Assembly (NCBI GenBank): GCA_038501195.1
Contig: JBBPUQ010000004.1
Location: 5,098,001-5,162,000, forward strand
Direction of reading: 5' to 3'
From: Nemania diffusa
Lineage: Eukaryota; Ascomycota; Sordariomycetes; Xylariales; Xylariaceae
Length of the DNA stretch: 64,000 nt
Made by a program: the position numbers and the translations under genes. The notes under the pieces were generated by a model, which did not search any database, was not told the DNA's origin, and saw only the letters and a program-made list of their open reading frames with translations. Each line of letters opens with the position of its first letter. Position 1 is the first letter of the stretch. Shown here one piece after another: positions 52,717-62,649 of the stretch.

Positions 52717-53942
52717 GTGGTTCATCAGGATCACGCCCTTGTTGGCGGGCCCCAGGGCGTCCGCGATGTGCGCGCCCTCCGCGGCGCCGAAGACGATGCC
52801 GCCGTACCGCGCGTACACGGCGTGCGCGTCGTGGAAGTTGCACACGTCCTGGTTCAGCATCTCCAGCGGCCGCGCGAAGGCGCTCCAGGCGCGGCCCGCG
52901 TTGCTGTGCGCGTGGCAGACGGCGTGGACTGTGGGTGGGCGTGCGCCGGTGTTAGTTTAGATAGGTAGATCACACTGGTTGTTCGCGCGCCGCGGTTCGG
53001 TAGGTCCTTGGCGGGTGAGAGCTGAGGGGATGACGGGGTGGTACAGTCATACTGACGCGAGCTGACTGGGCGTAGAACTACAGGACAACAACAACACGGC
53101 AGAGCCAATCGGAACACACCGGACGCTTGGAAAACAGGTACGCAGGATCGCAGGTACGTATGAAGTGTGCAGGCACGTACCGTCGTCAGGCCGTCTCTTG
53201 TGCACGGCAGCGTGGATCAGATAGCCAGCAGCGTTGGCAGGGCGCGACGTGTTGCCGCCGGCCACGCGCCCCGTCTCGATGTCCAGGCAAATCATGTCGC
53301 CGGCCGCCAGCATGCCGAAGTGCCGGCCCAGGGGGTTCATCCACATGAGGCCTGGGTGCTCGGGGTCCCGTACCGAGATGTGCCCGGATTGGCCCTCGGT
53401 GAACCCGCTGCGCGCGAAGAAGCGGAACGTCGCCGCCATGTGCGTCAGCATGTGCCGCCGCGCCGCCGCGTGGTTCGGGAACGTCGGGATCCCTTTGCGT
53501 CGCCAGACTGGGTTAGACACCGGTGCGCTGGGCTACTCGGGAGGGGGTGGGTGCCTGGCTGTCTGGGTGGATGGAGCTGGGGACTGGGTGTTTCTTGAAG
53601 TGAGGCTCCTCTGCGGTGGGTATTTGTGTATCTTACCTGGCATCACCATGCCGTGTGAGATGGCCTAAGGCTGTAGGTTAGCGGCGTGCTGCTACATGGA
53701 AGAACCCGGAGACGTAAGCTTGGATACAGGACGTCCAAGGCCCCCCTACGTGGTTGGGCTCGCGTGAGAGGCAATAAGAAGTCCGAGTAAGCGTGTAGTT
53801 CGGGTCAACTGACCTCTAAAGGGGTTTTCTCCTCCCCCGTAATCGCCTTACCAGTGTCATCTTCGGGTTTCTTCTCGCCGTTTGGCGTCAACGTCAGCGT
53901 CAGCGTCTGCTGTACGGTTTCGGTAGATGTCGTGGGCGCCAT
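52717..53942 (-). pseudogene. class II aldolase/adducin-domain gene, 5' part (split by insertion)
   Basis: Four exons on the minus strand: 53,942-53,814 (43 codons, MAPTTSTETV to TPLE), 53,664-53,637 (AISHGMVMP), 53,507-53,181 and 52,928-52,717. All introns are GT-AG and phases match (0, 1, 1). The product runs through GIPTFPNH, MLTHMAATFRFFAR, GHISVRDPEHPG, NTSRPANAAGYLIH, then VHAVCHAH (the His-x-His zinc ligands), LEMLNQDVCNF and KGVILMNH. These are landmarks of fungal class II aldolase/adducin proteins. Coding stops right after the His of the NHG motif, the third metal-ligand histidine in class II aldolases. The remaining 92 residues lie 25.6 kb away at 26,866-27,144; together about 324 residues, normal for the family. 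Substrate unknown. No internal stops, so the break appears recent, or this half has been under selection until recently. Confidence 0.88.
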
Positions 53943-56147
53943 GGTTGAGACAGCGGCGAGGTTACGTGAGGTAGATAGTCAGCCAATGAGCAGTGTGTTT
54001 TTCCTCGACTAACGTCGTCGTATCTATAAGTGATGCTTTTAGTATCGGTTATGCGAAAGGGTTGCAGGGACGCCAGGAGTCCCCTGATATGATATGCTGT
54101 GTACCCCAACAAAACACGTGTATAACGTATATGTATGCATGTATGTATGTGAGGTAGGTATTATTACGTGGGAGATTCGGAGCTCCTCGGGTACGTATAG
54201 CTGAACTCCATCTTCCCCGCTTGCGGACCGGAATCGGCAGAAACACCGGGTGCCCCGATAAAGCTAACCGCATCCTATCTTGCAGCTAGTATATCAGTTC
54301 AAGTACGGGTTTAGATAAGTCTTACGTGGAGACTATCTTATATTTCTTGTATTTATCTACTCGCCAGGCGATGTACTAGATAGTAGTTGTATCTCGTAGA
54401 CGAGGAGTTGGTGATAATTCGAGATTGAGAGTTATGTGCGATGTTTGAAATGTCATTCATACTCAATATTAAATCAGTTTACACTATAGAATTAGTTGCT
54501 GCTCTTGAGGTCACCGGTATCTCACTTGATGGGGCCAGCTTTGCATACTCGTAAGCTCATTAATGGCGGATACTAGTAACAAGTGCCATGTCTCTAGAAA
54601 TCATATAGTAACTCGGAAGCCTATATTCCCCTAGCCTTTCTACCTAGATATACCGCAGTGTATTCAAGGTTTGAAGCTGCAGCCATGTTCAAGGTGCACA
54701 AAATGCCTTTTGAGCCGTGACCGTCGGTACCATATTACATCTTACAACGCTAGAAGTTGAGTTTCCAATGCCTAAGCCTCGTAGAATTATCATCCGATTA
54801 GATATTTTAGTTACAAAGGATACCTAGGCTCAAGGTTGTATCAAATACCGAATCAAGGGATTCATATTATTTATGCTTTAAATACAAACCTATTGTCTTA
54901 CCTAATACCATTTACACTTATGTATGATTTTCAACAAATTAGTTGTCGCGATGATATTTACAATCAAGGTAAACTCTTGCTCTAGGTTTTTACTATGTTT
55001 TATGTACTATACGGTAATCATACCAACTCTCTCGGTATAGACTACAGCATCCGTCTAGTATTAGAAAAGTGATAATATATACTGCTTAGCTAGTGGTGCC
55101 TTGTCATGTGCTATTCAAGCCAGCCTAGGTCATCTAAGCTGAACTCAAGAATTTGTCTGTTGTAGATACTCACTTTTTCCAATTTGTTCTCCACTTCTAC
55201 TTATGATAATGAGGAGATATATAACCCCGTGTTATGTGGTTGGACTTGAAGTGTCTTTCACGGCCGGACATGCTAGAAAACGTATTAGTTTAGTAAAGAA
55301 CTGCACATGTTCTAACAACTGTACATATAAACCATATTATTAGCTCCAACATAAAGATTGAAGCAACTACCTTATGTTCAAAGTAACTACCTAGGTACCC
55401 CGCCTATCACATATTGACGAGGGCTATTGCTATATACAATAGTGTCCTGGAAGTTCACCGCTGCTCGCGCCGTCGTGTTTATCAAATTACCCTGTGCCTT
55501 CCAAACGTCTAACTTTGTGATTCAATTATCTTTAGTGTGCCTATGCTATTGTGAGGAGTTTCCAGTGATGATGGGTTCGTATCTTTCCACTCTAGAACAG
55601 GCAAGTGGAATTGAATGTTAGGTTTTCGACTTACGTATACAAGCAGGGTCTCTCAGAGCAAGTTAGTTTTCTCATATAGTAAATCAGCCTAAGGAAAGTG
55701 ATACTCGCGTCCCTGTCATGTTGTATGAGACTTCCATTAGGGTTCATTAGCAGGTTCTCTCCTTGTTTATTTACGTTCCTGCACCTTATGGCTACAGACA
55801 TACCTACCTAGTAGAGCACGGTGATCCGCCGGGGCAGGAGGTTGGTTCCTTCATAAGAATTGTTTGCTCCCCATGAATTCTCTCGGCGGTCTAATCCAAG
55901 GTACCTAAATCGTAGCTTCCACTACTCTTAAACATAACCCAGTATTTTTACTCAGAGGTAGATTTAGGCGTTGCCCCATCAAATCCCGGCAAGCTACGGT
56001 AGACACCTAATTCAATCTTCCACCGCAAAAGTTTCGATGATCCCGCAGCATTATCTCATATTCAATCTCAGGGCATTGCCAGTTGGAGAGAACATCACAC
56101 AGGTATCCCGCAGGTTATAAATACCAATACACAATACGCTTTCAAGA
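53943..56147. other. intergenic, no gene recognised
   Basis: The first part is the upstream region of the minus-strand aldolase gene, with a TGTA microsatellite near 54,128-54,150. From about 54,280 to 55,900 the sequence is moderately AT-rich and dense in stop codons. Short frames such as one at 55,427-55,621 have no recognisable content. Confidence 0.55.
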
Positions 56148-56984
56148 ATGGCATTACCATTGTGTACCAAGATGGATGAGCAAAATTACCAACAGCAGAA
56201 TTTTGATGCAGACGATGAGTATGAGCCAGGCAACAACAAAAAAGACAATTTCGTTATCATATCCGAAGACGAACAAATGTAAGCTATATATATGCCGCGC
56301 AATCGTGAATCCTCTGTCGCTGACTAACCTTGGTGTAGGTCTGATGAAGAAGTTGAACAACAACGCATAGCTAGACGTCGGTCTAGGGCGCCCAGTCTAT
56401 CGCCCAAAGCTCAATCTAAGCCGTTCAGCCCACCTCCAACCCGACCTCCAGCCCGAGCTCCAATCCGACCTGGTCGTAGAGGTCGACCTCGAACGATGTC
56501 TCGTATTGGAATTTCCCAGCATGAAACGCGTTTCCTAAAAGACGGTACAATGATAAGAGGCAGACAGGGAGCGACTTTTGGTGGATTTGTCCCTCCCTGT
56601 CGACCACCACCCATGGTGCCACCAGCAAGCAGGAGCTGCCCTCACAAGGTCCCCGCTACAACGGGGCGGTTTGATGATGCTATTTCTATTGCGGACAGTG
56701 AACTCTCAGAATTTGGGTGTAATGATGACGAAGAAATGCCGGAATTGCTTTTAGTCAGCTCTTCTGAGACTAAGACCCTCGAAGAGCTTGACGCACTTAA
56801 AGAGCTGCAGTACGCTCTCGGGAATATACAGACTTCTGTTATGCCACCCCCTACAGCAACTGGTGGAGCTCAAGTTCCTAGTTCTGGTATTGGCAGTGTT
56901 AGCAAAAGACGGGCTTCGATCAGCTTTCCTTCCAGCAAGACGGAAAGTGAATCATGCTCGAAGAAGTGTAAGCATGACAACTAA
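56148..56984 (+). CDS. hypothetical two-exon protein with AT-hook-like motif
   Basis: Exon 1 is 56,148-56,278 and exon 2 is 56,339-56,984. The 60-bp intron starts GTAAGC, carries a CTGACTAAC branch site and ends GTGTAG. The 258-residue product has an acidic N-terminus (NFDADDEYEPG, IISEDEQ), then a basic proline-rich stretch (about 56-95) ending in RPGRRGRPR (87-95), which contains the RGRP core of AT-hooks. A low-complexity acidic middle (ISIADSELSEF, DDEEMPELLL) and a Lys/Ser-rich tail with SKRRAS and KKCKHDN follow. I do not recognise the family. The clean intron and 215-codon open exon 2 argue for a real gene. A second in-frame Met at 56,172 is an alternative start; an upstream in-frame stop is at 56,118. 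Basic motifs suggest a nuclear, perhaps DNA-binding, role, but that is only a guess. Confidence 0.55.
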
Positions 56985-57515
56985 CAAAACGAGAACTTGG
57001 GGGCGTCCTGATGAAGGTACAAAACATGAAGTAGAGAATGGGTTGTTGTTGAGGGTATAGATTCGCTCGGAAAAAAAGGAGAAAAAAGGATATATGTTAG
57101 AAGCAGAACCACCTATTACAACAAGTCACCCGGGCAGACTGCAATGCTGTTGATGCTGGATAGGAAGAATGAAGCCAATGTACGTACAGCATTGGGGAAA
57201 CAAGCACAGTCCACAAATACAGATAATGCGTAATAGCTGTGCTATGCAGGATTAGGTAGCAACATTATTGATCTGTTCTATTGACTATCGTGCCATGACC
57301 TTGAACCTTGTGACAGTCCATTTACCCCTTTGGGCGCGTCTTTGGCACAGCGACTTAAAAACCGAAAATTGGAATTACTTGTATATGCAGAATATTCTAG
57401 AACAATATTATCTGAGCATGATATCGTTGTTTTATTAGGTGTAACTAGTATGTAATACGCCTTGTTATTCTACTTTCTATGTTATAGCAGCTTAATTAGT
57501 AGGTAGGCCTTGTAG
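56985..57515. other. intergenic between hypothetical gene and solo LTR
   Basis: Presumed 3' region of the gene ending at 56,984, then AT-leaning sequence with no supported gene. Confidence 0.55.
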
Positions 57516-57520
57516 ATAAT
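57516..57520. repeat. target-site duplication ATAAT, left
   Basis: Five bases before the solo LTR, identical to 57,810-57,814. Confidence 0.8.
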
Positions 57521-57809
57521 TGTCACAGACTAGGGTTTCCTAACCTAGGTGTGTGACAGGAATACTAAGCCAATCAGTCAATCAGTCAACTGTATATAAG
57601 ATCTATAGCCTAGAAGGGTCAGGGACCTGTTTCCTGACCTCTTCAAGTTATCAACCTTCTCTCTCGGCCACCTATTGGTAGCCTACCCCTCGTACACTTA
57701 CTATTTCGGTCCTATTTTGCCAGTGACTCGCTATTGCACCTGGTCAAGTCCAGTCCCTATCACCTATTATAGGTCTAGTAGTAACCAGTCCTAATAGGTC
57801 CTTGTGACA
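57521..57809. mobile_element. solo LTR, 289 bp
   Basis: It begins TGTCACA and ends TGTGACA (inverted TG...CA ends), with a perfect 5-bp duplication ATAAT on both sides. Inside are a CCAATCAG box, short TCAATCAG repeats and a TATATAAG box at about 57,594. This order (U3 signals, TATA, then pyrimidine-rich sequence) fits an LTR transcribed on the plus strand. No second copy or retrotransposon interior is in the window, so the element has probably been lost by LTR-LTR recombination. Its sequence is unrelated to the 266-bp LTRs at 28.6/36.4 kb and is not AT-shifted. Confidence 0.85.
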
Positions 57810-57814
57810 ATAAT
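57810..57814. repeat. target-site duplication ATAAT, right
   Basis: Five bases after the solo LTR, matching 57,516-57,520. Confidence 0.8.
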
Positions 57815-58137
57815 GAAGCGTTGCATTTTTTTCTGCCATTTCTTTTTTTAATATGTACTAATTTGACTAAGTTGTACTGATACAAAGCTTATAGCTTCAC
57901 TACTAAGTAGTCCGGGGTTGTATATTAGCAACATGTCGAAAACTGTGTTAACTCTGGTGATTTTTAACATATCGCTGCTTGTATGTAGCTAGTGACTTAA
58001 GGCCCTCGCCACTTCAAGCCGATGGGCTAAACTACTAGGCAATTTAAGCGTTAGCGATGACTTGGGTGACAATACTTAGCCTTGATGTAAATTAAAAGTA
58101 CAAGTCCAATATCCCGCTAATAGTTTAAAATCCAACA
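57815..58137. other. intergenic, no gene recognised
   Basis: Nothing recognisable; sequence between the solo LTR and the 3' end of the coiled-coil gene. Confidence 0.5.
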
Positions 58138-58765
58138 TTAATGCCTATGTATTCCTTTAGCTGGTTTTTTTTTCTCTTCTGCATTCCCAACTGGCACCTG
58201 GCCTAGTTGCTGGAGATAATGCTCGACCTCAGCCACTAGAAAATTTTAATACTAAAATATTAGTAGTAAATATTCGCGTTAAAACTTACCACAAAGTGTG
58301 CTAAGTTCTCTTGCTGTGTTAGGGAGCTGAACGACTTGGTGCGTATTAGTATTTTTTAGTGATTTTAGAATTGATTCTGGTCGTATAACTGCGCTGTTTT
58401 GAAGTCGGGCGCGGTTATTATAGTCGCTACTAAAATATTAGCCCTTTAAACTCCTAGCCAACAATTACGATTATAATCAAGATCACTTACAAATCGTCTA
58501 GGCTCAGTCGTAAATCTTGCATCCCTTGGCGCATCTCATCGCCTAGGCCATTAATGGCCTGAGTCAGGGTCTGAGTCAGGGTCGATATGGCACTCTCGAG
58601 CTGCTCGGTTAATTGGGTTGCAGCATTCTGGACCGTAATACCCTGATTGGCGAGGTTCGAACAACGGCCAACTTCGACAGACGTGCCTTGGAGAGAACCG
58701 CTCAAAGCTTGGAAGTCGGGTTGGGGTTCGGGTTGGGGTTGTTGTTGAACATTTACAGCGGCCAT
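58138..58765 (-). pseudogene. fungal coiled-coil protein of a multicopy hypothetical family, probably frameshifted at the 3' end
   Basis: Three exons: 58,765-58,491, 58,429-58,290 and 58,235-58,138. Introns start GTAAGT and end TTTTAG and TTCTAG. As written it encodes 170 residues: a Gln/Pro start (MAAVNVQQQPQPEPQ), a coiled-coil segment (about 45-92, LTEQLESAISTLTQTL), then NNRARLQNS, LPNTARELSTL and LQQLGQVPVGNAEEK. This layout (coiled coil, N-x-ARL-x-NS, P-x-T-x-x-EL, LG-x-PV-x-GN) matches a very common uncharacterised fungal family I know from many genomes. The family usually ends in a short (K/R)Q-x-L-(K/R)-x-x-IGL tail. Here that tail is present in the next frame, after a run of nine A at about 58,164-58,172 on the coding strand. 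One extra base, or a sequencing error, has probably shifted the frame. Confidence 0.6.
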
Positions 58766-58962
58766 GGTAATGGATGGAGGCTTTAGGACGTGATAAGTCG
58801 GGTTGGTAGAGAACGGGTAAGTGATAGAGCGATTATGAAGATAAAATAGAGAAATGTGGATAAATGACGTGGAGTGCCATAGCAGCTAAGATAAATATAA
58901 GCATTTGGTTGCCAAGGTAACAATAGCTACTACCGCAGGCTCCACTAATTTCTCCGCTATAT
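58766..58962. other. upstream region of the coiled-coil gene
   Basis: Short intergenic stretch; no specific element recognised. Confidence 0.4.
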
Positions 58963-59094
58963 ATGAACACGGGTAACCAGAAAGTCTTCAACGCCGGGAA
59001 GCCGCACCCAAAATTCGAGAATGTGGACGATCTCAAGGCGGCTCTAGCTGAGGCAGGGGTCGTCAAACTCACTGTTTGGATTTGGTTATACTGA
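58963..59094 (+). CDS. small open frame, 43 residues, possibly a gene remnant
   Basis: A short frame from MNTGNQKVFNAG to a TGA at 59,092-59,094, with the coding-like stretch KFENVDDLKAALAEAG. Its composition is more protein-like than surrounding frames, but it is short, unrecognised and without linked exons. It may be a truncated remnant of a larger gene, or chance. Confidence 0.2.
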   Translation: MNTGNQKVFNAGKPHPKFENVDDLKAALAEAGVVKLTVWIWLY

Positions 59095-59421
59095 ATGATG
59101 GAGCAATCTGAAACTGACACTTACTGGGAGCATTATCGCGTCGGTCGTTACTATCGCCACCCAACGGGAGCTTGAATAGTGTAGAGAAGGCGATGTTCGG
59201 CCACAGAGCACATATATTCATTCAACGTCTTCATTCTGGCTGTTGAAAAATGAAATCTCTATGAACATGCAAGAGTTAGTCGTAGTTGTAGTCTGTGACG
59301 CTAGAAGAAACTGACGAATAGCCCCTTATCACCTTTTACCAAATTTCTGGCCTTGGGGTTATTTAAAGCTATCGAACCTTGTCTCTGGATTGGTAAGGAA
59401 TCTGTTTACAGAATAATGACA
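59095..59421. other. intergenic, no gene recognised
   Basis: No feature supported between the small open frame and the phosphotransferase pseudogene. Confidence 0.5.
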
Positions 59422-59870
59422 TCATGTTATAGTGTTCGTTGGGCGTCGGCTCTGGCTCATTCGCAAGACGGCTGATATAGAATAGAGGTTGAGCCCGAAG
59501 GGATGTACCTTGGCTCCCGCCCAATCAATGACACCAATAAGATGATAGGTCACTTTTTCGAGTATGATGTTGCAGGAGCCAAGATTTTGATGGAGGAGAA
59601 TTATAGGTAGAGACATGATGTCGTTTATACTAACAGGTTGAGGGCTTTTCCAAGATAAAGCCGTAAAGCTGACGATAAGTTAGACAAAAATTGCAGGGGC
59701 AACATACTGTGTGATGTTGCCCATGAGATTCTTGCGCTACAAGAGATTGGCCGGGGGAAGCCATGTAGCAGGATGAAATTCATGATAAACATAGAGCGGC
59801 TCTTGGCCCCCTTCCCCAATCTTGCCCTCAATAGACATCTTCGGCAACCCATATACACTACTATGGCCGG
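59422..59870 (-). pseudogene. aminoglycoside-phosphotransferase-like (APH/kinase fold) pseudogene
   Basis: One minus-strand frame, with stops at 59,737-59,739 and 59,680-59,682, reads through ALSWKSPQPVS and LPIILLHQNLGSCNIIL to HLIGVIDWAGAKVHPFGLNLYS. I recognise this as the C-lobe course of fungal APH-family proteins: FALSW-x-x-PQ, LP-x-VLLH-x-D-x-x-x-CNI, then GVIDWAEAE-x-x-PFG. In this copy the segment that normally lies between PQPV and LPMVLLH (roughly 35-40 residues) is missing. The catalytic-loop Asp is replaced by Asn (HQN), although the later Mg-binding DW is kept. The N-lobe is not recognisable upstream. Stops, deletion and loss of the catalytic residue together make it a dead gene. 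Confidence 0.65.
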
Positions 59871-60414
59871 AGAGCTAAGGACTCGAGACAAAACTGAACA
59901 ACGTGCACTATTATAATTCAAAGCCAGCATAGGCTGTATAGCTAGCTGCACGCGCCCTAGATATCACCAGGTTCTATATAGTATGATTTTGCGCTTAAGT
60001 TCAACTTCCTAGGAAGTCGCTCCAGACATACAACCCTGTAATATATACTATGCGATAAAAGTATAAAATCATGCTCGGATAATAGTTTTATTAGGTGTAT
60101 GCAAGTAAAACTCGGCCCCGCCACCCCACTTTTAAGTCACTGTGCTGGGGGGCATTCGAAGGGATAAGGTAGGTACCTAGCAGGCTATCACCACACTGAT
60201 GAAATTATTTCTCCAAAAGTTCTCTGGGCAGCCGATATCGAACTCCCAAAGCTTGCCAGGCGACAGTGCGTTTTGAAAGAAACAACAGCGTAAATACCAC
60301 ACCGTAAAATCCCAGATTTATTTCCAGTGAATAGAGAATCACCTTTTTTTCTTCCTCATTTGACTTGGAACCCCCCAGATCGCGTTACGGCTCGCCTATT
60401 AGGCTCCTTTAAAG
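59871..60414 (+). promoter_or_regulatory. intergenic region and promoter of CCT3
   Basis: No gene. The last 80 bases before the CCT3 start include a pyrimidine-rich tract (CCTTTTTTTCTTCCTC, about 60,342-60,357), typical of fungal housekeeping promoters. No clear TATA box is seen near the start. Confidence 0.45.
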
Positions 60415-62333
60415 ATGCAGGCCCCGGTCCTGGTTATGAGTGAGCCCCTCCATGAAGCCAGCAACCCTGGGAGCTCGACGACAAGCTCGTATGCGCCAGG
60501 TAGCCATGCAAACCCATACTAATAGCTGCTCTACCTCTAGATACCCAGAGCGGCGAGAGGCAAGTAGGTCGAAAAGCCCAGCTGTCCAACATTGCTGCCG
60601 CAAAGACGTACGGTTCACCCCCCGCGCCGTCATGCCCCGCTTCCACTGATCCCCAGATCTAGGGTTTCCGACATTATTCGATCATGTCTCGGTCCCAAGG
60701 CCATGCTAAAGATGCTGCTCGACCCCATGGGCGGCATCGTGCTGACGAATGACGGGCACGCTATCCTGCGAGAGATCGAGGTGTCCCACCCCGCCGCGAA
60801 AAGCATGATCGAGCTGAGCCGGACACAAGACGAAGAGGTCGGAGACGGTACAACGACAGTGATTATCTTGGGTACGTGCACCAAACAAATCCTGTTAAAG
60901 CATACTGGTGCTACCGTTGCTACCGTTACTATTTTTCTAACCCAGACATAGGCGGTGAAATTCTTGCGCAAGCCCTACCCCAGCTAGAAAGAAACATCCA
61001 CCCAGTCATCATCATCTCCGCCTTCAAACATGCCCTCAAAGACGCCCTGGAGATCGTTGATGAGATCTCTCTACCTATAGATATCGACGACGACAAGGCG
61101 ATGAACAGTTTAATATCTTCCTCGATCGGCACAAAGTTTGTCTCTAGATGGTCTGATCTGATGTGCAGCCTTGCCCTGAAAGCCGTTCGGACTGTCTCGT
61201 GGGAAATCAGCAACGGGAAGCAAGAGGTGGATATCAAGAGATATGCGCGCGTCGAGAAAGTGCCGGGCGGCGAGATTGAAGACAGCAGAGTGCTCGATGG
61301 TGTCATGCTCAACAAAGATATCACCCACCCCAAGATGCGGAGGCGGATCGAGAACCCGAGGATCGTTCTACTCGATTGCCCTCTAGAGTACAAGAAGGGC
61401 GAGTCGCAAACCAACATCGAGATCACCAAAGAAGAGGACTGGAATCAGATCCTACAAATCGAAGAGGAGCAGGTCAAGTCGATGTGTGAGGCCATTATAG
61501 CGTTGAATCCCGATCTTGTCATCACAGAGAAGGGTGTTTCGGACCTGGCACAGCATTACTTCATGAAGGCGAATATCACTGCCCTTCGCAGAGTCCGCAA
61601 GACGGACAACAACAGAATCGCCAGGGCTACGGGCGCTACGATTGTGAACCGAGTGGACGATCTCCAAGAATCAGATGTCGGTACCAAGTGCGGCCTATTC
61701 GAGATCGAGAAGATTGGCGACGAATACTTCACTTTCCTCACAGAATGCAAGTCACCGAAGGCTTGCACGATTCTCCTTCGAGGCCCCTCCAAGGATATCC
61801 TCAACGAGATTGAGCGTAACCTGCAAGATGCCATGGGTGTAGCCCGAAATGTCATCTTCCATCCAAGACTATCACCTGGTGGTGGAGCGACGGAGATGGC
61901 CGTTTCGGTTAGGCTAAGTCAATTGGCGAGAAACATTGAGGGCGTCCAGCAGTGGCCGTACAAGGCCGTCGCCGATGCTCTAGAAGTCATCCCCCGAACT
62001 CTGGTGCAGAACGCCGGCGCGAGTCCTGTAAGGGTGCTTACAGAGCTGCGCGCTAAGCATGCAGAGGGCAAGAGTTCATGGGGCATCAATGGAGACACGG
62101 GCACAATTGTAGATATGAAGGAATACGGTATCTGGGAACCAGAGGCTATTAAACTGCAGAGCATCAAGACCGCCATCGAGGTAAGTTCTTCGACCCACGA
62201 CGTCAATATAACGAAGACAAGATACTGACATGAAGTTTAGGCTGCTTGTCTTTTGTTAAGAGTTGACGATATCTGCAGTGCAAAGTCGGCACAGCAAGCT
62301 GGCGCAGCTGGACTCGGCGGCGGCGATGATTAA
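60415..62333 (+). CDS. CCT3: T-complex protein 1 subunit gamma (chaperonin CCT3)
   Basis: Five exons: 60,415-60,439, 60,541-60,607, 60,663-60,871, 60,952-62,180 and 62,241-62,333, giving 540 residues, the usual length. Introns of 101, 55, 80 and 60 bp are GT-AG; the first carries a TACTAAT branch site. The protein starts MQAPVLVMN and keeps GRKAQLSNIAAAKT, CLGPKAMLKMLLDPMGG, the nucleotide-binding TNDG (59-62) and GDGTTT (91-96). GGGATEM begins at 410, and the end is VDDICSAKSAQQ...GGGDD. It is one of eight subunits of the cytosolic TRiC/CCT ring, which uses ATP to fold actin, tubulin and other proteins. The gene is intact and convergent with the DUF1168 gene (316 bp between stops). It marks the start of ordinary housekeeping sequence in this window. 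Confidence 0.97.
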
Positions 62334-62649
62334 ATGGCCCTATGCCGCTATCTAAAGAATGTGTTTTACAGACATGTTGAGGACATACCCCTGTACCAAC
62401 AGCCGGCTTCTAAAACTTTGATGATAATAGGACACAACTAGATGGCTCTGTCGGGTTTCTGATACAATTAAATAAATATACTTGATGGTACAGATGTGAC
62501 ATACTTTGCGGCTGTATTATTAGTTTCTACACGAGGCGGCCATAATTATCATGCTGAGTTCCTCTCAACTCACACGGCAGATGTTCAATCAATGCTGGGT
62601 ATCTCGGCCTGCTCTATCACTCTACTCTCTCCCCTTCGTTGCTATCGCG
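62334..62649. other. convergent intergenic region
   Basis: 316 bp between the stop codons of CCT3 (+) and the DUF1168 gene (-); holds both 3' untranslated regions. An AATTAAATAAATA patch near 62,466 could serve polyadenylation of CCT3. Confidence 0.5.

Noticed and set aside
52660..53668. Plus-strand open frames of up to 144 codons
   Set aside because: They are shadows of the GC-rich minus-strand aldolase exons; the minus strand carries the family motifs and matching introns.
60876..62228. A 450-codon frame starting at 60,876 as the CCT3 start
   Set aside because: It begins inside intron 3; the upstream exons encode the expected N-terminus including GDGTTT.
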